This document shows positions 32,152 through 43,600 of a stretch of DNA of 64,000 bases, piece after piece. Both the position numbers and the translations under genes were made by a program. Under the pieces are notes generated by a model. The model did not search any database, was not told where the DNA came from, and worked only from the letters and a program-made list of their open reading frames with translations. The DNA comes from Colias croceus (lineage: Eukaryota > Arthropoda > Insecta > Lepidoptera > Pieridae): positions 3,162,001 through 3,226,000 of the forward strand of contig NC_059566.1 of the NCBI RefSeq assembly GCF_905220415.1. Reading direction: 5' to 3'. Numbering within the stretch: the first letter of the stretch is position 1; the number at the start of each line of letters is the position of its first letter.

Positions 32152-35100
32152 ATGTTAACATCAAAAGTAAGTACACTAATTTTAAATATAATAATTACCC
32201 ATTTATTACCCTTTGACCTTTTAAACATTGATCGACTATACAATTATAATGTAAAAATGTGATTACTCGGCTAATTTTAACATAAGGTCATGTCTGCTAT
32301 TAAAATTGAAACCAAAACAATCGCTTTGATACAAAGATCATATGAAAAATATGGATAAAATAGTATTTTCTTGTAGAAATTGTTTGATAAATTTCATACT
32401 AACTGTGCTCCACGGTTTTACCCGCATCGCTCCGCTCCTATTGGTCTTAGCGAGATGATATATAGCCAATAGCCTTCCTCGATAAATGGGCTATCAAACA
32501 CCGAAATAATTTTTCAAATCGGACAAGCAGTTCCTGAGATTAGCGCATTCAAACAAACAAACTTTTCAGCTTTATAATATTAGTATAAATTACCAAGTCA
32601 CCATTGATATTTAATTTTTTCAAAAAAACATTTTTATGTAATTTATATTTACATATTTATTTTCAGCTAGAAGTATTGTTGGATTTGGGACCACATCCCG
32701 ACGAGACAGTTGTGAATAAAACAGTTAACGAACTAAAATCATTGGATGGAGTTAAAGAGGTATTTATTCTAAACTAACTAACTGCACATGGCTTTGCCCA
32801 CTTTGTCTAAATCTTAACAAATAATATACTAAAACCTTCAATAACCACTATCTAAAAAAAGGGTGAGGCCGAGCACACGTGTCAGAAGTGAAATTTCATT
32901 GGCAAGATTCAAAGATAACAAAATTGTCGCCTTACTCCATGACGTGACGGTATTGCCATGACGCGAAATTTAAATTTTACTCTCAACGTGCCTAAAGAAA
33001 TTTCACTTCAAAACCCCATTAAAATAAATTGCATAGTTTTAATGATGTAAGACGACTTTATTGTATACTATGTAGTGATATTTTCCATGAATACATATTT
33101 AGATACATATAACTAGCGGTCCGCCCTGGCTTCGCCCGTGGTACATATTTTCGTTTTCTCTACATAAAAACCATCCTCGTACTTCAACGAATACAGTAAA
33201 AAAATAATTATCGAAATCGGCTCAGCCGTTCACATGTGATGCCATGACAACGCGAAAAGGGTTTCATTTTTATATAATACTAGCGGTCCGCCCCGGCTTC
33301 GCCCGTGGTACATATTAACGTTTTCTCTACATAAGAACCATCCTCGTACTTCAAGGAATATAATAAAAAAAGAATTATCGAAATCGGTTCAGCCGTTCTC
33401 GAGTTATGGAATTACAACGAAAAGTGGCATTGATTTTTATATATTTTTATATAATATATAGATATGTATACATACAATTTCTGTTTCTTTATAAAACTGC
33501 TTTACAGCACAAAGGAAATTAAAACTGAACTTAAACCTTAAATTTATTCTATCCTATTATACATATTTTTTCTTTAAATATGGCCGTCTTCAACATATTC
33601 AATTTTACAGGCAATTTTCAAAGATGGCGCCGTCATGGTGGAAACAGTGTTGCCCAGCACAATGGTTGTCGATATTATATCTAGAGTGTCTGGCAAGAGA
33701 GCAGTGTTGCAAGGTTTTGGTGGTAAGTGAAGCCTCCTTGGTACAGTGATTAACATATGAGTGAAGAAGTGAGAAACATTATGTTTAAATCTATACTATG
33801 GTTTTCACACATAAACTACTGGACCGATTTTGTTGAAATTTGGCACAGATAATCTTTAGACCCTGAGAAAGAACATAGGCTACCTTTTATTGCGAAATAC
33901 GTACCACGGGCGAAGCCGGGGCGGACCGCTAGTAAGGAATATTTTAAAAAATGTCTACAAATAGGAAATAATAATAACAGAAAACAATGTAGAGATGCAA
34001 GATTTAAAAAAAAAATTACATAGAATTTTAGTACTTACTACTATATTACTGATTTTTTTTTAATTATGAAAAAGTATAGTTGTTTCTTCCCTTTCATGCA
34101 AAGAAACCTGTAAATATTAGGTATTTATTTTATATGTTTGCTTACCACTCACAGAAACAAACTATGAATATTTTTTATCTGTTTTATTATGCATATTTTG
34201 TTTTTATCTATACTAATATTATAAAGCTGAAGAGTTTGTTTGTTTGTATGTGCTAATCTCGGGAACTACTGATCCGATTTGAAAAATTCTTTCGGTGTTA
34301 GATAGCCCATTTATCGAGGAAGGCTATAGGCTATACATCATCACCCTAAGACCAATAGGAACGGAGCAATGCGGGTGAAACCGCGGGGAACAGCTAGTTA
34401 CTTATATTTTAGATTTACAAGTGTTTTTATTTATTTATTTTTACATACCCATGAATTACAAAACACATCTACTTATATTAAATTTAATTAAATTTCCAGA
34501 AACGCAATCAGCTGTCGCTATGATATCGAACCAAAGCTGTGGTAAGATCATAATGGGTGTAGTGCGATTTCAACAGACTGAACAGGGGCCGCTCGTTGCG
34601 GACGTTTGTATAGACGGACTGACACCCGGTGAGCACGGACTGCATGTGCACGATACGGGCGATTTGAGTGAGGTGAGTTGTGAGTAAGTTGATAGCTGGT
34701 TGTGAGCGAGTTGGTTTATCAGTTGATTGTGAGTTGGTTAGTTGCTTGATTGTTTAATGAGTGGGTTGATTGATTGGTTGGTTAACCGTTGTAAACAACA
34801 TGATTTGATGATGACGTGTGATTGGTTGTTCTTTGTAAACTGCCTTTTGCATAATATTGTAAACTATGTTGATTGGCTGATGTGAGTTAGTTGTTTTTTG
34901 TAAGCTATGTTGATGGTTGGTATATGTAAATAACATTCAATGATTGTATACTGCATTGATTCAATGGTTTTTGTTAACTACGTTAATTGTAACTATAAAC
35001 TAAGTTGTAGGTTTAATTTTAGTAATATCCTACTAATATTATAAATGCGAAAGTTTGTGAGGATGTGTATGTGTGTGTTTGTTACTCTTTAACGCAAATA

Positions 35101-37062
35101 CTACTGAACCGATTACAATGAAATTAAGCACACACATAGAGGGTATCTTGGATTAAAACATAGGATAGGCTTTATCCCGGAAATCCCACGGGAACGGGAC
35201 CTATGCGGCTTTTTCTTTGAAAACGCGGGTGAAGCCGCGGACGGAAAGCTAGTATAATATAATTTTAACTATAAGTCATAGGTATTGTTTAACTTAAAAC
35301 ACATCATTGCAGGGTTGCAAGTCAATAGGGGGTCATTTCAACCCCCACAAGTCACCGCACGGGGGTCCGTTAGACCCCCCGGAGAAGAGACACGCGGGTG
35401 ACTTGGGAAATATCATAGCCGATGATACTGGAAGAGCGACTTTTAGAATACTGGACAACGTGCTTAAGGTGGGTGGATATTAATTCGGATTTTTGTCATT
35501 TAGATTGATTGAACCTGCTTTTTTATGTGATTTTTTTTTATATTCCACTGCGCTTAGGAAATTAAACCGATAGTTGATTGATTTTAATGAAATTTTTAAC
35601 AAAATGATCTTGTTTCAAAAAACCTTTTTGCGTCTTCTTAAAACGTACTTTTATAATAATAATTTTTTTATAAAGTCTATGTTAGATAAAAATTTAATAA
35701 AAATGACAATTTTGAAAAAAAGGTCGTTAAAAATATCCAAGCGGCGTTGAATAAAGCATTCATTGTAATTAACTCTATATTTCGTATGACTACATAGTAT
35801 AAAACAAAGTCGCTTTCTCTGTCCCTATGTCCCTTTGTATGCTTAAATCTTTAAAACTACGCAACGGATTTTGATGCGTTTTTTTTAATAAATAGAGTGA
35901 TTTAAGAGGAAGGTTTTTGTATATAATTTATTAGGTTTTAGACAGAGCGGGCGAAGCCGCGGGCGATAAGCTAGTTATATTATTAAATAAATATATTTTG
36001 CAGGTATCAGACATAGTGGGTAGGTCGATAGCCGTGACGTCACAATGCGACGACATGGGCAGAGGTTCTAGTCCGCTATCCAAAGTGAATGGAGATAGTG
36101 GAGAGCCGTGAGTATTAATTTTTTAAGGGTTTTTGAGGGTAGTTGGATAAAACTGAAAAAATAAATAGTGAAATGGTATTTTTGGCGTTTTTGAGGGTAG
36201 TTGGATAAAAAAAAATTAATAGTAATAAAATGTAAGTTGCTAGCTGTTTTAATCGGGATTACACTCAGGTAGAAACGTGTTGAAAATATAAATAAATATA
36301 GCGTGTGTAATAAAGAATTAATGAAGAATTTTACAGGAGAAATAATTTTTAAAATTAAAAAATTTCAGTCTGTATTTGGTTTAAACAAAACAATTTTTTC
36401 TTATCTATATTCTATACTATTCATTAGTTTGAACGAGACTGATTTGAAAAATTATTTCATTAGATAGCCCATTTATCGAGGAAGGCTATAGGCTATATAT
36501 CATCACGCTAAGACCAATAGGAGCGGAGCAATGCGGGTAAAATTATCTAACAATTTTTTTTTTCAAATCGGACCCCTGGTTCGTGTGATTAGCGCGTTGA
36601 AGCAAACAAACAAACTCTTCAGCTTTATATTTTTATTGATTATATTTCTTGTTATTCTTAAGTTAATGACGCCTTTTTATGAAATTACTAGCTGCGCCGC
36701 GCGGTTTCACCCCCGTGGCTCCACTCCTGTTGGTCGTAGCGTGATGATATATAGCCTTCCTCGATAAATGGGCTAGCTAACACCGAAAGAATCAAATCGG
36801 ACCAGTAGTTCCCGAGATTAACGCGTTCAAACGAACAAACTCTTCAGCTTTATAATATTAGTATAGTTTAATAAATTGCTTTCGTTCCAGAATCGCCTGT
36901 GGAATAATAGCGCGTTCCGCTGGAATATTCCAGAATCCGAAACGCATTTGTGCGTGTGACGGTGTCGTGGTTTGGGATGAGAAGGATCGACCGTTAGCTG
37001 GCAAAGGACGGAGGCAGTGTTGTGTTAAAGATAGTGAAGTGAAACAGTGTTGTAAAGTTTAA
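32152..37062 (+). CDS. Ccs: Copper chaperone for superoxide dismutase (CCS), complete, 274 aa
   Basis: Exons 32152-32166, 32667-32759, 33611-33722, 34500-34672, 35313-35468, 36004-36107, 36891-37062; 825 nt with consistent phases. CCS loads copper into Cu,Zn superoxide dismutase and helps form its disulfide, mainly in the cytosol. Domain I (about residues 1-70) keeps the fold-type sequence (VNELKSLDGVKE, AVLQGFGG) but starts MLTSKLEVLLDLGPHPDE, with no MxCxxC copper site. Domain II (about 75-235) is SOD-like: GEHGLHVHDTGDLSE (119-131), GGHFNPHKSPHGGP, KRHAGDLGN and CGIIARSAGIFQNPK. The stretch RGSSPLSK has Ser where mammalian CCS has GGHPLSK. Domain III keeps the CxC copper-transfer motif (C238-A-C240), then adds CC pairs at 261-262 and 271-272 before the stop. 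Length equals that of human CCS (from memory). It is head to tail with the giant-exon gene and has AATAAA at 37069. Confidence 0.95.
32398..32587 (-). mobile_element. Helitron-like element, family A, inverted
   Basis: ACTAACTGTGCTCCACGGTT to AAACTTTTCAGCTTTATAAT with ATTAGTATA. Intron 1 of CCS. Confidence 0.75.
32862..33013 (+). repeat. GAAGTGAAACTTC-type MITE, short form
   Basis: CACACGTGTCAGAAGTGAAA, GACGTGACGGTATTGCCATG, ends TAAAGAAATTTCACTTC. Intron 2 of CCS. Confidence 0.7.
33113..33450 (+). mobile_element. Two tandem Helitron-like family D elements
   Basis: First copy from CTAGCGGTCCGCCCTGGCTT (33113), second from CTAGCGGTCCGCCCCGGCTT (33283). The second matches the 30066 copy almost exactly. 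Intron 2 of CCS. Confidence 0.72.
33735..33940. repeat. SINE head fragment and inverted family D copy
   Basis: GCCTCCTTGGTACAGTGATT (33732-33752) matches the SINE at 37604-37815. Then AACTACTGGACCGATTTT with TACCACGGGCGAAGCCGGGG and CGGACCGCTAGT (33820-33933) is a family D-type end in reverse. Intron 3 of CCS. Confidence 0.6.
34205..34400 (+). mobile_element. Helitron-like element, family A
   Basis: CTATACTAATATTATAAAGC to GAAACCGCGGGGAACAGCTA. Its end is about 100 bp upstream of exon 4 of CCS. Confidence 0.75.
34690..34995. repeat. Degenerate tandem-like repeat (GTTGATTGGTTG-rich)
   Basis: Irregular recurrence of TTGATTGGTTGG and TTGTAAACTATGTTGAT-like units at 30-60 bp spacing in intron 4 of CCS; looks like a decayed minisatellite. 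Confidence 0.45.
35028..35256 (+). mobile_element. Helitron-like element, family B (Lep1-like)
   Basis: CCTACTAATATTATAAATGC, GAAAGTTTGTGAGGATGTG through TCCCACGGGAACGGGACC to GAAGCCGCGGACGGAAAGCT with AGT. Intron 4 of CCS. Confidence 0.8.
35788..35976 (+). mobile_element. Helitron-like element, family C
   Basis: ACTACATAGTATAAAACAAA to GGGCGAAGCCGCGGGCGATA with AGCTAGT. About 30 bp upstream of exon 6 of CCS. Confidence 0.78.
36128..36215 (+). repeat. Two-copy direct repeat in CCS intron 6
   Basis: TTTTTGAGGGTAGTTGGATA occurs at about 36128 and again at about 36188. Confidence 0.6.
36418..36866. mobile_element. Two family A Helitron-like elements in opposite orientation
   Basis: A plus copy runs to about 36545 (GGAGCGGAGCAATGCGGGTA). 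A minus fragment follows (36548-36630, GATTAGCGCGTTGAAGC), then a fuller minus copy at 36685-36866 (GCTGCGCCGCGCGGTTTCAC to CTTTATAATATTAGTATAG). The end is 25 bp upstream of the last CCS exon. Confidence 0.7.
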
Positions 37063-37068
37063 AGAAGA

Positions 37069-37074
37069 AATAAA
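37069..37074 (+). promoter_or_regulatory. Poly(A) signal of CCS
   Basis: AATAAA 7 nt after the CCS stop codon. A GAAGTGAAACTTC-type MITE begins about 10 bp later, so the cleavage site may lie at or inside that repeat. Confidence 0.65.
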
Positions 37075-37084
37075 ATGTGTGCGT

Positions 37085-37293
37085 GTACTAGTGTACACAC
37101 GTAAGAAGTGAAACTTCTTTATGACCTTATTTTTCAAAAAATAATTTACTATATGCAACTTTACAGAAATACGTGGAATCACGCGTGGTAGGGATAAAAG
37201 AAAGATGGCGCGTAACGGAAAAATGTCACGCGTAACGAAAAAATGTTACACTAAATTTTTTTCCAACCCCGATAAAGAAGTTTCACTTCAATA
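37085..37293 (+). repeat. GAAGTGAAACTTC-type MITE, long form
   Basis: GTACTAGTGTACACACGTAA to GATAAAGAAGTTTCACTTC. Very similar to 7190-7410. Immediately downstream of CCS. Confidence 0.75.
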
Positions 37294-37303
37294 AAAATAA
37301 TTT

Positions 37304-37475
37304 TTGACTGACCGGTTGGCTTGGTTGGTTCCCTGCCTTCCAAGTCAGAGGTCGACGAATAAGTTTTATCCAAGCATTGAAAAATCGGCCCATAGACAAC
37401 TATTAAAGTGACAGATCCCTGGTTTAAAGTTAGACTGTGTTTAAATTGTTTTGTGGTAGGCCAAGAATGTTAAGT
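37304..37475 (+). repeat. Mosaic of repeat fragments
   Basis: SINE head (TGACTGACCGGTTGGCTTGG, 37305-37353), TTA-type MITE right end (GTTTTATCCAAGCATTGAAA, 37361-37394) and an inverted piece of the 1640 element (AAAGTGACAGATCCCTGG, 37402-37470). Confidence 0.6.
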
Positions 37476-37603
37476 TGGTATCCTATCTACCTACCTTTTT
37501 ACTTTTAATATTGGTTTCTTGGCAATATGTAACTTAATTTATATTTTAGATTAAGATATCTGTGATAAAAATGGATTGGGATAGTTTTTAAGGCTTTTCT
37601 TAT

Positions 37604-37815
37604 TATTAGAAAAAAAAGTGAAGTCCCATGTCCCCTAGTGGGGTAAGGGGCAGATGTATTATACGTCTGTTTCACTGATCGATTTTCTTTAGGGACAAGA
37701 AGGTGATCAGCCTTCTGTGTCCTGTCAGACCGAGACATTTTTTTTCTTCGTCTCCACCGAGAATCGAACCCAGGTTCTACGCTCATGCGTCAACCACTGT
37801 ACCAAGGAGGCGGTC
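37604..37815 (-). mobile_element. tRNA-derived SINE, second type, inverted
   Basis: On the minus strand: CGCCTCCTTGGTACAGTGGT (A box) and CCTGGGTTCGATTCTCGG (B box), then GTCTGACAGGACACAGAAGG. No gene between CCS and the zinc-finger gene at 38913. Confidence 0.7.
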
Positions 37816-38049
37816 AAATATTATTTTAAAGGATTTTGAAATTAGATTAAAATCCAAATTGTGATGAGACCAAATGTATCTTTCCATGTTATGTTAAGGT
37901 TGTTTTTTATTTAAGGGTTCGTTATTTATTTGTTTTTATTTTGGGCTAAATAAATGATGCATCAATTATTTTTTTTATTTTTATTTCATACCAACTTAAC
38001 TTTATAATATGCTTTTTTCTAAGAAAGCAGATATGCATGTGAAATTACA

Positions 38050-38766
38050 TTGTAATATTGACACGATTTTAAAAGAGCAACTATGGAGTTTCTTGCCGAT
38101 TCTTCTCTATAGATACTTCTTTCCGAATCGGTGGTAAATGTTAAAAATATGTAATGACGATTCGAAAGTGCTTCTAGAAGAAGTCTAATTGAATAAATAA
38201 ATGTTTGAGTTTGAAGCAATGATAAAGGTTCATAAAAACAGTACTTCACGTATTTTAGCATGGCTGATTTTCACGTGTTTTAGAACATATAGTTAAAAAA
38301 AATATGTGTTTTTTTATTTATTTATCTCAGTAGTTACTCCCAGATCCTTCCGGTGGGCCAAATTGCTCAACAGAGTTATTACATATCTTTATCTCCGGGG
38401 GCTCATGTTGATGGAAATTTGTTTATCTCAATGACTTATTAATAATTTTGCAGGCAAGGCATCTGTTAAGGAAAATGGCCCACAGGAAGTGGATGGGAGT
38501 ACTGACATCTTATTTTTAACTGTATATTCTAAAATATGTGAAAATCAGCCTTGAGAAAAGACGTGAAGTACTGTTTTTATGAACCTTTATCATTGCTTCA
38601 AACTCAAACATTTATTTATTCAATTAGACTTCTTTTAGAAGCACTTTTGAATCGTCATTACCTACATATTTTTAACATTTACCACCGATTCGGAAAGCAG
38701 TATCTATGGAGAAGAACAGGCAAGAAACTCCATAGTTGCTCTTTTAAAATCATGTCAATATTCATC
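38050..38766. mobile_element. 717-bp fold-back element
   Basis: Left arm (about 38050-38295) and right arm (about 38522-38766) are inverted copies sharing GAGCAACTATGGAGTTTCTT, ATTCGGAAAG-like sequence, AAATGTTTGAGTTTGAAGCA and AAACAGTACTTCACGT. A second inverted pair (ACTCCCAGATCCTTCCGGTG with GGGCCA, 38338-38363, versus TGGCCCACAGGAAGTGG, 38480-38497) lies inside. The open frames here read through the repeat. Confidence 0.7.
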
Positions 38767-38912
38767 GTCTGATATCTGATAGGTAGGCGTTCTATGGTAT
38801 CACAAATTAACACTAACCAATCGTCAACATTTCATCAATTATTTTTTCAAAAATTATGTGAGGTCTACTATAAAAATAAATAAAAAACAATTTTTGTATA
38901 AAAATATATATT

Positions 38913-40601
38913 TCAACTTTTACTATGCACACAGCGTACATGCTTCTTCAAGTTTGAGTTATTTGAAAATATCTGAAACAAATAATAAAAAATATATTTA
39001 TAAAAAATAAATAATAACGTATCTTTATCCTACTAATAGACTACAGGCCCGTGTTGAAAAAATTATGGGTCATTTGACCCACCAGCCCCCCTAGCCAAGT
39101 GGATTTTTGTTAGCGTAGCGTTCAATAGAATAGACTACGAATCTCGTCATACGTCAATCTCATACATTCGTAGTCTATTCTATTGAACGTATCTACAGCT
39201 TACGTCAATCTCATACATTCGTAGTCTATTCGTAGGCTAGGGGGGCTGGTGACCTATCTAGAACGATATAAGAGCATAAAATAATAAGATTCAGCACTAT
39301 GACGTCACTTGTAAGCTGTCCACCTGAGTACAAAAATGGTGGTCCACAAAGTCGGAATTTATTTTTATTTTTCGACAGTTGCCGGGGTAAATTTGGTCAT
39401 TTGATTTTGTACGGCATCTGTGTCATACTATTTCTATACTGCTTTTAATCCATTATTCCGCAACGCCGTACAAAAATCATGGAGACAAGAGGAAAAAATC
39501 TCTGCCTGTACTTTCGAATTCTCATCTGCACTCAGGTGGACAGCTTACAAGTGACGTCATAGTGCTTAATCTTGTTATTTTATGCTCTTATATCGGTCTA
39601 GATAGGTCACCTGGTGGGTCAAATGACCCTAATTTTTTCAACACGGGCCTGTAGTCTTTAACATTATAATTAATACAAAAGTTTATAAGAATTTACTTAT
39701 GAAGGTTGTCTGGTAGAGATGGTTTTGAGCCATAAGGCCGCCATTTGTACAATTTACTAGCATAGTATTTTATATGCTTGTAACTACATAAAGAGTAAAT
39801 AAATAAATAAGTTTATTACTCTCACGCGAAAACCATTGAACGGATTTTGTTGATACTCGGCAGTGATGTAGCTTCAGAATTAACACATAAACAATAGAAA
39901 TACTTGCTCTTAATTAATAACTAGCTTTCCGCCCGCGGCTTCGCCTTGCTTTATCTAAAACCTAATAAATTACATACTAAAACCTTCCTCTTGAATCAAT
40001 CTATCGATTTAAAAAAATCGCATCAAAATCCGTTGCGTAGTTTTAATGATTTAAGCAAACATAGGGACAGAGAAAGCGACTTTGCTTTATACTATGTAGT
40101 GATGCTAAAACGGCTCACCTTTTCACAAATATTACATTTGTAAGTCATCAAATGGACATTTCTTATATGCGAAGACAGTGATATTTGCGAAATAAACTTT
40201 CTGTCACATTGCGTACAGGAAAACCTAAAAAAAACAACAAAAATAATATTGTTAGACGTAACTTTTGATTTAATATTTTTGTGGATGAATTGTTGTCAAT
40301 GAAAAATGCGGGTCATCTATAGCGTGATCGTGCGGGGTGAGGTAAGTGTTTAATTAATAATATTGTTAGAAGTAACTTTTGATTTAATATTTTTGTGGAT
40401 GAATAGTTGTCAATTTAGTTGTCACTAGCTTCCGCCCGCGACTCCGTCCGCGCGGAAAAATTAAGAAAAATTAAGATTTATTTTTTTCTACGTATTTTTC
40501 CGGGATAAAAAGTATCCTATTTTATGCCCAGGATAATAAGGTGTAATTATACCAAGTTTCATCGAAATCGAACCATTACTTTTCACGTGATGCCTTCACA
40601 T

Positions 40602-40632
<31 letters not shown>

Positions 40633-43600
40633 AAAATTTTTTTAATCACATATTTGGGTTTGGTATCGATCCAGTAACACCCCCTGCTATTTATTTTTTC
40701 AATATTTTCAATGTACAGAATTGACCCTTCTACAGATTTATTATATGTATAGATTATTTCATGTCTGAACATGCTTAGCTGTCGAATAGTATAAAATGCC
40801 GCGTTCCTTTGACTCGTGGCGCATTCGTACGAATCGTGCCCGGGAGGGGGGGGGGGGGGGCGGACGTTGTTTATACGACGTTCAAACTAATACTTAAACC
40901 CGGCCCCGCGTGTTATTTCTTACAATATGTACAAATAAATTACTAAATCTATCCTATAAAGCTGAAAAGTTTGATTGTTTGTTTGTACGCGCTAATCTCA
41001 GGATTCTCTGGAAGTACGGGTCCGATTTGAAAAATTCTTTTGGTGTTAGATAGCCCATTTATCGAGGAAGGCTATAGGCTATATATCATCACGCTGAGTA
41101 TAAATATGAGCAATAGGAGCAATGCGGGTGATGCCGCGAAATGCAGCTAGTCTTGTACATACAACTTACTAAAGCCTTCCTACTAATATTATAAATGCGA
41201 AAGTTTGTGAGGATGTGTGTGTGTGTGTTTGTTACTCTTTCACGCAAATACTACTGAACCGATTACGATGAAATTTAGCGCACTACACATGTAGAGGGTA
41301 ACTTGGATTAACACATAGGATAGGTTTTATCCCGATAATCCCAAGGGAACGGGAACTATGCGGGTTTTTCTTTGACTGCGCGGGCGAAGCCGCGGGCGGA
41401 AAGCTAGTACAGGTATAAAACTCACTCTCTTTCTTGCACATGTTTAAGAGAACTCACAAAGTGTCTTCGCAAACTCTTTTCACTCTTATATCTCTTATTA
41501 CATTCTACACAAAAGAACAATTTCTCTTTCTCATGCACTATAGAATGAGCTTTCAAATTTGAGTGCGTGGAGAAAGTTTTATCACATTCAGTGCAGCCGA
41601 ACGGTTTCACGCCGGTGTGGGAACTGCAAAAACAATCATACAAAATTAATAATATATGTGATTGGTGTTAATTATGAAGTTATATTTCGGGTTCGATTTG
41701 AAAAATTATTTACTTACAATATTATAAAGCTGAAGAGTTTGTTTGTTTGAACGCGCTAATCTCAGGAACTACTGGTCCGATTTGAAAAAATTATTTAGGT
41801 GTTAGATAGCCCATTTATCGAGGAAAGCTATAGGCTATATATCATCAAGCTTAGTCCATTAGGAACTGAGAAATGCGGGTAAAACCGCGGAGCACAGCTA
41901 GTTACATATTTTTAGTTAATGCCATATTGAATACTAACCGTAAATGTATGATAAGATGTTGTCTCGTTCTAAAGCCCTTGTTACACTCGTCGCAAATAAA
42001 ATTTCTTTCCTTTGTGTGAATTTTCTTGTGGATGTTCAAAGAATTGTTATCTCTGGAATGATAATAGTTTTTTTATACATAACTAAATTATATTTGTCTG
42101 ATAGAAAATTACTTAACAGAAAATAAAATTGTCAATATGTAATCATAAAATGTAATGTAATAAATATTTTTATTGTGTAAAAGGTGTAAATATAATGTAA
42201 AAATAGTATAAAACAAAGTCGCTTTCTCTGTCCCTATGTCCCTTTGTATGCTTAAATCTTTAAAACGCAACGGATTTTGATGCGTCTTTTTAAATAGATA
42301 GAGTGATTCAAGAGGAAGGTTTTAGTATATAATTTATTAGATTTTAGACAAAGCGGGCGAAGCCGCGGGCGGTAAGCTAGTCAAATATAAAATACATCAA
42401 TTACACAGGCTGTAATCGTTAAGTGTGCACAGGCGATTTATCCGTAACTATCACAGATAACAAAAAACTTTAAACTGATATATCGAAAGTACTTAACCCA
42501 ATGAGTAAAATGACCGTAATAAATTTTTTAAAAATAAAACGGGAAATATCAATCGTGAGTGTAACTATTAAGTTTGTGAGGATGTGTGTGTGTGTTTGTT
42601 ACTCTTTCACACAAATACTACTTAACCGATTACAATGAAATTTAGCACACATATAGAGGGTAACTTGGATTAACACATAGGATAGGTTTTATCCGGGAAA
42701 TCCCACGGGAACGGGAACTATGCGGGTTTTTCCATGAAAACGCGGGCGGAAAGCTAGTAACGGTATAATTACCAAAAACTAAACTTACCTAAAAACTTTT
42801 TCACATACATCACAAGCCACATTGTCCCACACCCCACACTTCGTCCCATGCTCCAGAGCGTGGGACCATCTTTTGAATCTTTTTTTACATAACACACATT
42901 TGAATCTTCGTCTATGAGCTAACTTATGTTGTGCCAATACTAAATTAGTTTTAAAATGCAGCTTGCATATTGCACATATGTGGTCGCCTGCTTCCTGTTG
43001 GAATAAACAATTTATTTATATGTATAATAAAAAAAATCATGTTTTCTACACTAATATTAGTTATAAAGAGGAAAACTTTGTTTGTTCGTTTGATTGTAAT
43101 GAATAGGCTCAAACTACTGGACCGATTTTAATGAAATTTGGCACAGACAATCTTTAGACCCTGAGAAAGAACATAGGCTACCTTTCATTGCGAAATATGT
43201 ACTACGGGCGAAGCCGGGGCGGACTGCTAGTAATAAGATAAACTCATGAAATTAATAATCATTTGGTTGTCACTAATCACCACAGAATATTTAGTAGCGA
43301 ATGCTTTCACTACATAGTATAAAACAAAGTCTCTTTCTCCGTCCCTATGTCCCTCTAGAATCTAGATGGTTAAATTACCGTTAAAAAATGCCCGCGGCTT
43401 CGCCCGCTTTGTCTAAAACCTACTAAAATTATATATTAAAACCTTCCTCTTGAGTCACTATATTATAACTAAGTATATACATATATTTAAAAACCGCATC
43501 AAAATCAGTTGCGTAGTTTTGAAGATTTAAGCATACAAAGGGACATAGGGACAGAGAAAGCGACTTTGTTTTATACTATGTAGTAATTATACTCACGTAG

